The notes under the pieces were generated by a model. That model was not told the origin of the DNA and did not search any database. It saw nothing but the letters and a program-made list of their open reading frames with translations. The position numbers and the translations under genes are program-made. A stretch of 39,565 nucleotides of DNA from Pyrolobus sp. (GTDB lineage: Archaea; Thermoproteota; Thermoprotei_A; Sulfolobales; Pyrodictiaceae): the NCBI GenBank assembly GCA_015521195.1, contig WAOO01000113.1, positions 1 to 39,565 of the forward strand, in the 5' to 3' direction. Positions 19,702 to 27,295 of the stretch are shown here, piece by piece (within the stretch, counting starts at the first letter, position 1; every line of letters starts with the position of its first letter).

Positions 19702-19715
19702 TAAAGCTTATAAGC
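19702..19715 (+). promoter_or_regulatory. Promoter of the EF-1alpha gene
   Basis: taaagcttataagc combines a BRE-like purine run and a TATA box (cttataag, 19707-19714) in the short gap after rps7. The predicted start near 19737 leaves a short leader with ggtggaagaggt before the ATG at 19754. A separate strong promoter would suit an abundant protein. Confidence 0.55.
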
Positions 19716-19753
19716 ACGTTTTACTTGTGCCCATCCCCGAAGGTGGAAGAGGT

Positions 19754-21070
19754 ATGAGCGAGAAGAAGCCACACTTGAACCTGATAGTAATCGGCCACGT
19801 AGACCACGGTAAGAGCACCCTCGTAGGCCACCTGCTATACCGTCTAGGCTACATCGATGAGAAGACGATGAAGCAGCTCGAAGAGGAGGCCAAGAAGAGG
19901 GGTAAGGAGAGCTTCAAGTTCGCCTGGATCCTTGACAAGCTCAAGGAGGAGCGTGAGCGCGGCGTCACCATCGACCTGAGCTTCATGAAGTTCGAGACCA
20001 AGAAGTACTACTTTACCATCATCGACGCGCCGGGTCACAGGGACTTCGTCAAGAACATGATCACTGGCGCCAGCCAGGCCGATGCTGCGCTGCTGGTGGT
20101 ATCGGCTAGGAAGGGTGAGTTCGAGGCTGGCATGAGCCCCGAGGGCCAGACTCGTGAGCACCTAATCCTCGCCAAGACTATGGGTATCGACCAGATAATT
20201 GTCGCTGTAAACAAGATGGATGCCACTGAGCCTCCGTGGAGCAAGGAGAGGTATGAGCAGATAGTGGCTGTCCTCAAGAAGTTCATGAAGAGCCTCGGCT
20301 ACAAGGTGGACCAGATACCGTTCATCCCTGTCTCCGCGTGGACTGGCGACAACCTAATCGAGCGCAGCCCGAACATGCCGTGGTACAACGGCCCGACGCT
20401 AGTAGAGGCCCTCGACATGCTACAGCCTCCCAAGAAGCCCATCGACAAGCCGCTACGCATCCCGATCCAGAACGTCTACAGCATCCCAGGCGTTGGCACC
20501 GTGCCTGTTGGCAGGGTTGAGACTGGCGTGCTGAAGGTTGGCGACAAGGTAGTCTTCATGCCGCCGGGCGTCGTCGGCGAAGTTAGGAGCATCGAGATGC
20601 ACCATGTGAGGATGGAGAAGGCTGAGCCTGGCGACAACATCGGCTTCAACGTGAGGGGTGTCTCCAAGAAGGACATCAAGCGCGGCGACGTCGCCGGTCA
20701 CCTTGACAACCCGCCGACGGTGGCCGACGAGTTCACCGCTAAGGTCTTCGTAGTATGGCACCCGACTGCCATCGCGCCGGGCTACACGCCGGTCGTTCAC
20801 GCTCACACCGCCAGCGTCGCGTGCAGGATAACCGAGATTGTCGCGAAGCTAGACCCGAGGACGGGCAAGGTCATCGAGAAGAACCCGAGCTTCATCAAGC
20901 AGGGTGAGGTCGCTATCGTCAAGTTCAAGCCGATAAAGCCGATGGTCATTGAGAAGTTCAGCGAGTTCCCAGCGCTAGGCAGGTTCGCGATGAGGGATAT
21001 GGGCAAGACTGTTGGCATCGGTGTAGTCATCGACGTTAAGCCGAAGAAGGTCGAGATACGCAGCAAGTAA
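19754..21070 (+). CDS. tuf: Translation elongation factor 1-alpha (EF-Tu family)
   Basis: GTPase that delivers aminoacyl-tRNA to the ribosome, 438 residues. G1 is GHVDHGKST near residue 14, G2 RGVTIDL, G3 DAPGHRDF, G4 NKMD and G5 within VSAWTGDN. The beta-barrel domains 2 and 3 follow with [20 protein letters not shown] and [19 protein letters not shown]-like sequence ([17 protein letters not shown]). The start is set at 19754, since [20 protein letters not shown] matches the family and gaggt precedes it. An upstream in-frame ATG-like start at 19727 is not needed. Confidence 0.98.
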   Translation: MSEKKPHLNLIVIGHVDHGKSTLVGHLLYRLGYIDEKTMKQLEEEAKKRGKESFKFAWILDKLKEERERGVTIDLSFMKFETKKYYFTIIDAPGHRDFVKNMITGASQADAALLVVSARKGEFEAGMSPEGQTREHLILAKTMGIDQIIVAVNKMDATEPPWSKERYEQIVAVLKKFMKSLGYKVDQIPFIPVSAWTGDNLIERSPNMPWYNGPTLVEALDMLQPPKKPIDKPLRIPIQNVYSIPGVGTVPVGRVETGVLKVGDKVVFMPPGVVGEVRSIEMHHVRMEKAEPGDNIGFNVRGVSKKDIKRGDVAGHLDNPPTVADEFTAKVFVVWHPTAIAPGYTPVVHAHTASVACRITEIVAKLDPRTGKVIEKNPSFIKQGEVAIVKFKPIKPMVIEKFSEFPALGRFAMRDMGKTVGIGVVIDVKPKKVEIRSK

Positions 21071-21095
21071 GGTTGTCCTCCCGGCGTATCACTCT

Positions 21096-21107
21096 TATTT
21101 TTAAAGG
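21096..21107 (+). promoter_or_regulatory. Promoter of rps10, overlapping a T-tract
   Basis: tatttttaaagg, in the 73-base gap after tuf, can serve as a TATA box for rps10 (RNA start near 21127, ATG 21144). The same T-run may help end the tuf transcript. Confidence 0.5.
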
Positions 21108-21143
21108 AACGCTTCTCCTCCCCGTCCTCCCGGGGGCTTCACC

Positions 21144-21473
21144 ATGTCAGCCGCGCCGATGGCCCGCATTAAGCTCTGGAGCCCAGATGTACAGAGCTTG
21201 AACGACGTGGCTCAGAAGATAGTAGCGATTGCCAAGAAGATGGGCGTTGAAGTGAGAGGCCCCATACCGTTGCCGACGAAGCGCCTCATTGTGCCAACGC
21301 TTAGACTCCCGCACGGCGAGGGTTCTAAGGTGTGGGATAAGTGGGAGCTGAGAATACACTCGCGGCTAATACTCGTAAGGCTCGATGAGAGGCTGATGAG
21401 GGAGTTGATGAGGATTAGGGTTCCCGAGAACGTCCACATCGAGATAAAGGTGCCTAGAGCGAGAGGCCGGTGA
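21144..21473 (+). CDS. rps10: Small ribosomal subunit protein S10
   Basis: A 109-residue archaeal S10/S20e protein: [54 protein letters not shown] and a final [10 protein letters not shown]. The ATG at 21144 is used; an internal ATG five codons later (MARIKLW) is also possible and closer to some relatives. It closes the str-type ribosomal group just before tRNA-Ser. Confidence 0.96.
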   Translation: MSAAPMARIKLWSPDVQSLNDVAQKIVAIAKKMGVEVRGPIPLPTKRLIVPTLRLPHGEGSKVWDKWELRIHSRLILVRLDERLMRELMRIRVPENVHIEIKVPRARGR

Positions 21474-21486
21474 GGAAGCATCCGAC

Positions 21487-21496
21487 ACTTTTAAAC
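21487..21496 (+). promoter_or_regulatory. TATA-like box upstream of tRNA-Ser
   Basis: acttttaaac lies about 40 bases before the mature tRNA 5' end. It would start a precursor near 21517 with a short 5' leader for RNase P to remove. The following guide RNA candidate has no obvious promoter of its own. Confidence 0.5.
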
Positions 21497-21530
21497 ACCG
21501 GAATCTTTCCATCTACCCATGGTCCCGGGT

Positions 21531-21619
21531 GCCGGGGTGCCCGAGCGGTCCAAGGGGCCGGCCTGGAGAGCCGGTGGGGGGCTACCCCCGCGCGGGTTCA
21601 AATCCCGCCCCCGGCGCCA
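21531..21619 (+). tRNA. tRNA-Ser, anticodon GGA, CCA encoded
   Basis: A full cloverleaf can be folded by hand. The acceptor stem GCCGGGG (21531-21537) pairs with CCCCGGC (21609-21615). The anticodon stem is CCGGC/GCCGG around loop CTGGAGA, with anticodon GGA at 21565-21567. A long variable arm GGGGG-CTA-CCCCC is diagnostic of a class II tRNA, and the T-arm is GCGGG-TTCAAAT-CCCGC. Discriminator G at 21616 is followed by encoded CCA. No intron. It reads UCC and UCU codons. Confidence 0.96.
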
Positions 21620-21630
21620 CTCGTCCTCTC

Positions 21631-21686
21631 GCGTTGATGAGGTTCGCTAGGGCTGAGTTGTGATGTTGTATGGCGGAGGCTGAGCA
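21631..21686 (+). ncRNA. Candidate box C/D guide sRNA between tRNA-Ser and gatD
   Basis: The order of elements matches an archaeal double-guide RNA: C box tTGATGA (21634-21640), 12-base guide ggttcgctaggg, D' box CTGA (21653-21656), 3-base spacer, C' box GTGATGT (21660-21666), 13-base guide tgtatggcggagg, D box CTGA (21680-21683). A short terminal stem GC/GC brackets it with one bulged base before box C, as a kink-turn needs. The first C-box base is T instead of a purine. No own promoter is visible, so release from the tRNA-Ser precursor or the gatD leader is inferred. I cannot name the targets. Confidence 0.65.
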
Positions 21687-21734
21687 GGTAGGCTATGTTA
21701 TCCTGGGTTCCGGTGCCGTTTGAGGGGTGGTGCG

Positions 21735-23102
21735 TTGAGCGAGACGTATCTCGGGTATAGTGGCGAGCTTGCTAAGGTGTTGAGGGAGCTTGGGGTAGGG
21801 GTTGGTGACAGGGTTAGAGTTGTGAAGCCCGATGGTAGCGTCTATGAGGGTCTCTTGATGCCACGTTATGCTTTGTCCTCGAGGCCTATTATCGTGTTGA
21901 AGCTCGATAACGGCTACAATATCGGTGTTCGTTACGAGCCGGGGACGAGGATAGAGCTTGTAGAGAAGCGTAGGGTTGTTGTTGGCGGCAGGGTTACAGT
22001 TCCCCTTCTCGAAGAGTCTCCTCCGCCGGGGCCGAAACCCCGGGTCTACATTATCGGCGCTGGGGGGACAATAGCGAGTAAGATAGAGTATGAGACGGGA
22101 GCTGTACGTGCAGCTATGAGCCCCGAGGAGATTGTAGAAGCTGTCCCTGAAATAGCATTTGTCGCTGATGTTGGCGCCGGGGTCTTGTTCAACATTCTCA
22201 GCGAGAACATGACGCCCGAGCACTGGGAGAAGATTGTGGACGAGGTGGCGAAGAAGATCGAAGCAGGGTATGACGGTATAGTGGTGACCCATGGCACCGA
22301 CACTATGGCCTATACTGCCGCGGCCCTCGCCTTCGCCCTCCGGGGGCTGCCGGTACCGGTCGTCCTTGTAGGAGCCCAGAGGAGCAGTGACCGGCCTAGT
22401 AGCGACGCGGCGTTCAACCTCCACGCTGCTGTGTTGACGGCGGCTAGGGCGCCTTTCGCGGAAGTAGTTGTGGTCATGCATGGAGAGACTGGCGACACGT
22501 ATGCACTTGCGCACCGTGGGGTAAAGGTTAGGAAGATGCATACGAGCAGGCGTGACGCGTTCCAGTCGATAAACGCGCTGCCTCTTGCGAAGATATGGCC
22601 TTCGGAGGGTCGAATCGAGGTCATCGACAACTCGTTCCGGAAGAGGGGCGAGGAGGAGCTTCGCGTGGAAAACGGGTTTGAGAGGCGTGTCGCCCTCGTC
22701 AAGTACTACCCCGGGATGAGTAGCGAGATAATCGACTTCCTCGTCGACAGGGGGTATCGCGGCATTGTCCTGGAGGGCACGGGGTTGGGGCATGTTGGCG
22801 AGTGGCTGGTAGACAGTATACGCAGGGCTGTAGAGGAGGGCGTCGTGGTGGTTATGACAAGCCAGTGTCTCTTCGGAAGGGTCAACATGAACGTCTATAC
22901 TACCGGTAGGAAGCTCTTGGCGGCCGGGGTCATACCCGGCGAGGACATGCTGCCCGAAGTGGCGTTCGTGAAACTATCGTGGGTGTTGGCTCATACGAGC
23001 AGCCCGGAGGAGGCGAAGAAGCTTATGCTGACAAACCTCGCGGGAGAGATCAACCCGAGGCACACGGTAAACCTCTACCCGAGGTGGCCGCACGAGGGGT
23101 GA
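21735..23102 (+). CDS. gatD: Glu-tRNA(Gln) amidotransferase subunit D
   Basis: Asparaginase-like subunit that releases ammonia from glutamine or asparagine for the archaeal GatDE enzyme, which turns Glu-tRNA(Gln) into Gln-tRNA(Gln). About 455 residues. An N-terminal barrel-like region (GVGDRVRVVKPDGSVYEG) precedes the amidase domain with VYIIGAGGTIASKIEYETGA (first catalytic Thr) and VVTHGTDTMAYTAAALAFAL (second Thr, Asp). AQRSSDRPSSDAAFNL and MTSQCLFGRVNMNVY follow. The TTG at 21735 is chosen, with gaggggtgg just upstream; an open ATG-less extension to 21720 is unlikely. gatE follows after 6 bases. Confidence 0.95.
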   Translation: MSETYLGYSGELAKVLRELGVGVGDRVRVVKPDGSVYEGLLMPRYALSSRPIIVLKLDNGYNIGVRYEPGTRIELVEKRRVVVGGRVTVPLLEESPPPGPKPRVYIIGAGGTIASKIEYETGAVRAAMSPEEIVEAVPEIAFVADVGAGVLFNILSENMTPEHWEKIVDEVAKKIEAGYDGIVVTHGTDTMAYTAAALAFALRGLPVPVVLVGAQRSSDRPSSDAAFNLHAAVLTAARAPFAEVVVVMHGETGDTYALAHRGVKVRKMHTSRRDAFQSINALPLAKIWPSEGRIEVIDNSFRKRGEEELRVENGFERRVALVKYYPGMSSEIIDFLVDRGYRGIVLEGTGLGHVGEWLVDSIRRAVEEGVVVVMTSQCLFGRVNMNVYTTGRKLLAAGVIPGEDMLPEVAFVKLSWVLAHTSSPEEAKKLMLTNLAGEINPRHTVNLYPRWPHEG

Positions 23103-23108
23103 GCAGGC

Positions 23109-25070
23109 TTGCCCCTCAGCCCGAAGGCGAGCCTGGAGGGCATAGATTTCAGGAAGCTGGGTTTGAAAGTGGGGCTTGAGATACACCAGCAGCTCGCCAC
23201 ACGCCATAAACTATTCTGCAGCTGCCCCGTCGAGCTCGTCGAGGAGGGGCCCGAGGATGTATTCCCTCGTAGGCTGCGCCCGACGCGCAGCGAGATAGGA
23301 GAGGTTGATGTTGCAGCCCTCTTCGAGTGGAGGAAGGGGAGGGTGTACGAGTACCACGCTCCGAGGGCTGCAAGCTGCCTAGTGGAGGCCGACGAGGAGC
23401 CGCCCCACGAGATCAATAGGGAGGCCCTGGTAATCGCACTTGCGGTAGCGAAGGCGCTCCACGCGAAGCCGGTCGACGAGGTCCACGTGATGAGGAAGAT
23501 TGTCATCGACGGCTCTAACACCACAGGGTTCCAGAGGACTGCCATAGTCGCTCTGGGCGGGTATGTGACCCTCTCGAGTGGAAAGAGGGTAGGGATACAG
23601 ACTATCTGCGTCGAGGAGGACGCTGCGAGGAAGATAGGCGAGGAGGGCGTCAGGGTCAAGTATAAGCTCGACCGCCTCGGGATCCCGCTTATAGAGGTTT
23701 CGACGGCGCCGGATCTCGAGACGCCCGAGGAGGCCCAGGAGGCGGCCTACCTGATAGGCCAGTTGTTCAGGCTGACGGGCAGGGTTAGGAGGGGTATAGG
23801 CACCATAAGGCAGGATCTAAACGTCTCGATAAAGGGCGGCGCGAAGGTCGAGATTAAGGGTGTACAGAGGCTCGACTTGATAGCAAAGGTTGTCGCGTAT
23901 GAAGCGCTCCGCCAGTACCGCCTTCTACAGATACGTGATGAGTTGCGCTCCCGCGGGGTTAAGCCGGAGGACCTGGACAACGTGGAGATAGTCGACGTTA
24001 CAGATGTGTTCCGGGGTACAAAGAGCCGGGTCATCCGCAGGGCGTTGAGCAGGGGTGGGAGGGTTCTGGCTGTAAAGCTGCCCGGCTTCCACGGCATACT
24101 GGGCGTTGAAGTACAGCCGGGTAGGAGGTTTGGCACGGAGCTCGCGGATTATGCGAGATTCTGGGGTGGCGTGGGCGGCCTCTTCCATACTGACGAGCTC
24201 CCCGCCTATGGTATAACGAGTGAGGAGGTCGAGAAGCTCTACGAGAAGCTAGGTGCCAGGAAGGGATGGGATGCGATAGTCATCGTGGCCGACGAGGAGC
24301 GCAAGGCTCGGAAGGCCTTGGAGGCTGTAGTCGAGAGGGCTAAACAGGCGCTTATCGGTGTGCCTCGCGAGACGAGGGCTGCGCTAGAGGATGGAACAAC
24401 GAGGTATATGAGGCCGCAGCCTGGAGCGGCAAGGATGTACCCCGAGACCGACATACCGCCCTTCGAGATAACGGAGGATGTTCTGAAAGAGGCGGAGGCT
24501 CTGGTCCCGGAGCCCCCCGAGAAGAAGCTTGAGAAGCTAAAGTCCTATGGTCTTAGCGATGAGCTCGCCCAGCAGGTCCTACGCGACATACACCTGGACC
24601 TCATCGAGAAGCTCATAGAGGAGTTCCGCGGCAGAGTGCCGGCAACCCTGATAGCATCGACGTTCACCAATATACTTCGCAGCCTTAGGCATGAGGGTGT
24701 GGACGTTGAGGCGATACCCGAGCATGCATACCGCGAGCTCTTCTCGATGATAGCGGAGGGTCGTCTAGCGAAAGACGCGATACCCGACGTCCTGAAGTTC
24801 CTGGCAGAGAACCCGGGCTCAAACGTCTCCGAGGCTATAGAGAAGCTAGGGCTGGGCGGCGTCAGCCTAGAGGAGGTGGAGCGTGAGGTCGAAAAGATAC
24901 TCGACCAGCTTGAAGGCGAGCTGCGGGAGAAGGGCGAGAGGATATTCGGCAAGGTGATGGGCAGGGTCATGGCGAAGTATAGGGGCAGGGTTGAGGGTAG
25001 GGTTGTCGCAGAGATAGTGAAGAGAAGGATAAGGGAGAGGCTCGAAAAACTCGGAGTCGGGAAAAGGTAG
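23109..25070 (+). CDS. gatE: Glu-tRNA(Gln) amidotransferase subunit E
   Basis: Kinase/transferase subunit of GatDE, 653 residues, related to GatB. The GatB-like catalytic part has GLKVGLEIHQQLATRHKLFC (the conserved EIHxQL), VHVMRKIVIDGSNTTGFQRT and GIGTIRQDLNVSI. An inserted AspRS-type (GAD) domain follows around 285-400 with LPGFHGILGVEVQPGRRFGT and GVGGLFHTDELPAYG. After PETDIPPF comes a C-terminal YqeY-like helical tail that contacts tRNA. Start is TTG with ggggtgag upstream. A second guide RNA candidate lies in the 68 bases after its stop. Confidence 0.96.
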   Translation: MPLSPKASLEGIDFRKLGLKVGLEIHQQLATRHKLFCSCPVELVEEGPEDVFPRRLRPTRSEIGEVDVAALFEWRKGRVYEYHAPRAASCLVEADEEPPHEINREALVIALAVAKALHAKPVDEVHVMRKIVIDGSNTTGFQRTAIVALGGYVTLSSGKRVGIQTICVEEDAARKIGEEGVRVKYKLDRLGIPLIEVSTAPDLETPEEAQEAAYLIGQLFRLTGRVRRGIGTIRQDLNVSIKGGAKVEIKGVQRLDLIAKVVAYEALRQYRLLQIRDELRSRGVKPEDLDNVEIVDVTDVFRGTKSRVIRRALSRGGRVLAVKLPGFHGILGVEVQPGRRFGTELADYARFWGGVGGLFHTDELPAYGITSEEVEKLYEKLGARKGWDAIVIVADEERKARKALEAVVERAKQALIGVPRETRAALEDGTTRYMRPQPGAARMYPETDIPPFEITEDVLKEAEALVPEPPEKKLEKLKSYGLSDELAQQVLRDIHLDLIEKLIEEFRGRVPATLIASTFTNILRSLRHEGVDVEAIPEHAYRELFSMIAEGRLAKDAIPDVLKFLAENPGSNVSEAIEKLGLGGVSLEEVEREVEKILDQLEGELREKGERIFGKVMGRVMAKYRGRVEGRVVAEIVKRRIRERLEKLGVGKR

Positions 25071-25079
25071 GTGTTTCGG

Positions 25080-25137
25080 AGGCGATGATGTATACTTCCG
25101 GCGCTGAGGCGTGATGTAAAGGCATTTGTCTGAGCCT
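25080..25137 (+). ncRNA. Candidate box C/D guide sRNA downstream of gatE
   Basis: All elements are in order: terminal stem AGGC (25080-25083) with GCCT (25134-25137), one bulged base, C box ATGATGT (25085-25091), 12-base guide atacttccggcg, D' box CTGA (25104-25107), 3-base spacer, C' box GTGATGT (25111-25117), 12-base guide aaaggcatttgt, D box CTGA (25130-25133), then a T-run. It fills the convergent gap between gatE and the disulfide oxidoreductase gene. By the N+5 rule the predicted target sites are G in CGCCGGAAGUAU and the middle A in ACAAAUGCC; I cannot place them in an RNA. Confidence 0.75.
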
Positions 25138-25138
25138 T

Positions 25139-25864
25139 TTAGAGGCCGGTTGCGCTCTCGCTTATTATCTGCGTCTCTACCTTCTCGTGCTTCAGGGCCA
25201 CCCTCTCAATCCTGTCTATGAAGTCCTCCTCGTAGGGGACGCCGACGAAGGCCAGTACACCGTTAATCGCGATGGCGGGCACGCTCGTAACGTTGTACTT
25301 GTCGGCGATGTCCGGGTTCTCGTACGCCTCGACAGTGTCGGCTATGAAGTCGCGGCGCCCAGCCTTCCAAGCCTCAAAGGCGAACATGTTGGCCAGTAGC
25401 GCGGCATAGGGGCAGTAGGGGCACTGGGGTGTCACAACAATCTCGATGTGGACCGGCACGTTTATCTTCTTAATCCTCTCGATGGTGGACTCGTCGAGGC
25501 CGCTGTCGTCCGTCGATATCCTGATAATCGTCTCTACCAGGCCGCGCACCTCTTCGCCGGCCGGCACGCCAGTGTACCTTATCACGCCGTCCAGCATGGT
25601 GAGCGAGGGTATCCTCTCAACCTTCTGCTTCTTAAACATCTCGTCGTGCTTGCCCTTCTCCCATACATGCACCTTTATCAGCTTCTGGCCGTTGCGCACC
25701 GGGGCAGCCTCTTCAAGCGTCTTCACGAGCTTCAGCATCTCGTCGCAGTATTCGCAGTTAGGCCCTATGAACACGTGCAGCTCTACGGGCTTCTCCATGT
25801 CCTCTAGTGCTTCTCTAAGCTCCTGCTTCTCCTCCTCTGTGAACTTGACCTCCACCGGCTTCAC
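25139..25864 (-). CDS. Protein disulfide oxidoreductase, two thioredoxin-fold domains
   Basis: Hyperthermophile PDO, an intracellular disulfide-forming and isomerising enzyme that helps stabilise disulfide-rich cytosolic proteins. The 241 residues hold two glutaredoxin-like units. The first has CEYC at 37-40 with cis-Pro in RIPSLTM; the second has CPYC at 148-151 with cis-Pro in SVPAIAINGVLAFVG. Length agrees with known PDOs. The start is GTG. Its stop codon abuts the T-run of the plus-strand guide RNA candidate. Confidence 0.93.
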   Translation of the reverse strand: MKPVEVKFTEEEKQELREALEDMEKPVELHVFIGPNCEYCDEMLKLVKTLEEAAPVRNGQKLIKVHVWEKGKHDEMFKKQKVERIPSLTMLDGVIRYTGVPAGEEVRGLVETIIRISTDDSGLDESTIERIKKINVPVHIEIVVTPQCPYCPYAALLANMFAFEAWKAGRRDFIADTVEAYENPDIADKYNVTSVPAIAINGVLAFVGVPYEEDFIDRIERVALKHEKVETQIISESATGL

Positions 25865-25897
25865 GGCTACCAGCCGTTAGGTTCTCACGCTGGCCCC

Positions 25898-25915
25898 GGG
25901 GGGTTGTTATCCCCC
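25898..25915. repeat. G/C inverted repeat in the divergent gap
   Basis: GGGGGG-ttgttat-CCCCC in the 157-base gap between the disulfide oxidoreductase (minus) and the HTH regulator (plus). It could be a hairpin in RNA or a binding site. Nothing else is distinct in the gap except a TATA-like box at 25988. Confidence 0.3.
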
Positions 25916-25987
25916 TCTATTGTGTAGGACCGAGATGCTATTGACGCCGGGCATAGTTTTGCATGTGTCAAGTATCGTGCACTGGAA

Positions 25988-25996
25988 GATATAAGA
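25988..25996 (+). promoter_or_regulatory. TATA-like box of the HTH / ThiI-like operon
   Basis: gatataaga lies about 30 bases before the first GTG start (26022), so the transcript would start close to the gene with almost no leader. Confidence 0.5.
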
Positions 25997-26021
25997 GGAG
26001 GTTTAGCGGTGTTAAACAAGG

Positions 26022-26402
26022 GTGGAGACTGTGAGTAACGTTAATGAGCACGTGCTTCTAATGCCCTGTGAGGTCGCGACGAAGAAGGTGCTGCCAGCGC
26101 TCCGCGCGGCCACAGCAATAGTGCTCGTCAACGAGTATGGCTTCACGACCTACAGGACGGCCAAGCTGCTGGGGCTAACCCCCGCGGCCGTCTCGAACTA
26201 CCTCTTCAGGAGGCGTGGAGCTGAGCTTGTGGACATCCTCCTAAACAACAAGAAGTATAAGAAGATCGTCGAGGAGATTGCAAGCAGGTTGGTTAGCGGG
26301 GCGAGCCCCGAGGAGATAACGGTCTATGCCTGCCTCCTCTGCAGAGAGATACGCACCGAGCTGATATCCAAGCTTAGGTCGGGAGATAAGGGGCGAGTTT
26401 GA
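26022..26402 (+). CDS. Helix-turn-helix transcriptional regulator (small archaeal type)
   Basis: A 126-residue protein. An N-terminal segment with LMPCEVATKKVLPALRAATAIVL leads into a clear HTH, NEYGFTTYRTAKLLGLTPAAVSNYLFRRRG (about residues 37-66; shown as the key span), in which AVSNYLF is the recognition helix. A helical C-terminal part with CLLCRE follows. The same build occurs in predicted archaeal regulators of about 120 residues whose targets are unknown. GTG at 26022 or 26031 may start it; the second has ggtggag three bases upstream. It overlaps the ThiI-like gene as TTGA, so the two are probably translated together. Confidence 0.8.
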   Translation: METVSNVNEHVLLMPCEVATKKVLPALRAATAIVLVNEYGFTTYRTAKLLGLTPAAVSNYLFRRRGAELVDILLNNKKYKKIVEEIASRLVSGASPEEITVYACLLCREIRTELISKLRSGDKGRV

Positions 26403-27295
26403 AGCGAGTAGGGTTTGTTGCAATCGTCCGCTATGCGGAGATAGGCGTCAAGCTGGGTAAGGCTCGCCGCTTGTTCGAAGAGAGCCTCGTTAGAGGCATA
26501 CGCTGCCACATCGCCTCCCGCGGCCTCCTTCTCCCGACCAGGCTTACGCCCGGCAGGGTGTACATAGAGGCGGGGAGCCTCGAGGAGGCTAGACGGGCAG
26601 CTCTTGCAGCTGCATGGGCGTTCGGTGTGCACAGTTCTACGCCAGCCTACCGCATCCCAAACGGCATCGACGACCTGAAGAGCATGATACCGCGACTGTT
26701 CGGCGACCATCTATCGAGGGCTTCAAGCTTCGCAATCCGGGCTCGCCGCGTCGAGGTGTATCCGGTCACCAGTAGGGAGATTGAGAAGCTTGTCGGAGCG
26801 GCTGTGAAAGAGGCTTACCCGCACCTTCGCGTCGACCTAGAGAAACCGGATGTGCTTATACGAGTCGAGGTCCGGTCTAGGCGGGCTTACGCATACCTAG
26901 ACTCCTGGGTGGTTGAGGGGCCGGGCGGCTTACCCTACGGGGTTGAAGGCCTAGCGGTAGTGCCGCTACTCGAATGTAGCGACGACGAGTTGTTTGCAGC
27001 GTGGCTCGCTGCCAGGAGGGGTGCAAGGCTCGTTCTGCTTTCCGAGAGGCGGTGTAGGCGGGTCGAGGATTTCGTCGAAAGATGGGTGCCATGCGGAGAT
27101 GCTACGCTCAAAACAGTCCCCAACCCTCTCGTATACGCTGCTCGACTAGCTGAACGTCTATCGGCCCTCCCCGTCTACGTGAAAGCCTTGCGCCTCCCCA
27201 ACGGGCTATACACGGTGTCGCCCGTGGAGCTTGCGCCCGGCGAGCTGCTAGAGAAGCTACGCGGGCTCTATGCTAATGGGCCTACTCCTCGATAA
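26399..27295 (+). CDS. ThiI-like THUMP protein with lost PP-loop signature
   Basis: The first 190 residues follow ThiI, the tRNA 4-thiouridine synthase. There is a ferredoxin-like start (VRYAEIGVKLGKARRLFEE), a THUMP domain (VEVYPVTSREIEKLVGAAV, VDLEKPDVLIRVEVRSRRAY) and the linker GPGGLPYGVEGLAVVPLL. ThiI then has the ATP-binding SGGIDSPVAAWL. Here the aligned stretch reads ECSDDELFAAWLAARRGARL, so the Ser-Gly-Gly-x-Asp-Ser signature is gone while the flanks stay. At 298 residues it is shorter than full ThiI, and no rhodanese domain is present. It may bind tRNA without thiolating it. Start is TTG within the upstream stop. Confidence 0.75.
   Translation: MKRVGFVAIVRYAEIGVKLGKARRLFEESLVRGIRCHIASRGLLLPTRLTPGRVYIEAGSLEEARRAALAAAWAFGVHSSTPAYRIPNGIDDLKSMIPRLFGDHLSRASSFAIRARRVEVYPVTSREIEKLVGAAVKEAYPHLRVDLEKPDVLIRVEVRSRRAYAYLDSWVVEGPGGLPYGVEGLAVVPLLECSDDELFAAWLAARRGARLVLLSERRCRRVEDFVERWVPCGDATLKTVPNPLVYAARLAERLSALPVYVKALRLPNGLYTVSPVELAPGELLEKLRGLYANGPTPR

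Noticed and set aside
21641-21652. Match of the first tRNA-Ser-linked guide to 23S UAGCGAA (E. coli about 1931-1937)
   Set aside because: Only 7 bases match, within range of chance, and the second guide does not match nearby, unlike the candidate at 37146-37207.
21670-21723. 17-codon ORF (MAEAEQVGYVILGSGAV) before gatD
   Set aside because: Short, lacks a clear binding site, and its first part is the guide and D box of the better supported guide RNA candidate.
21693-22793. 366-codon minus-strand ORF
   Set aside because: Antisense to gatD, which carries all amidase motifs; composition looks like a shadow frame.
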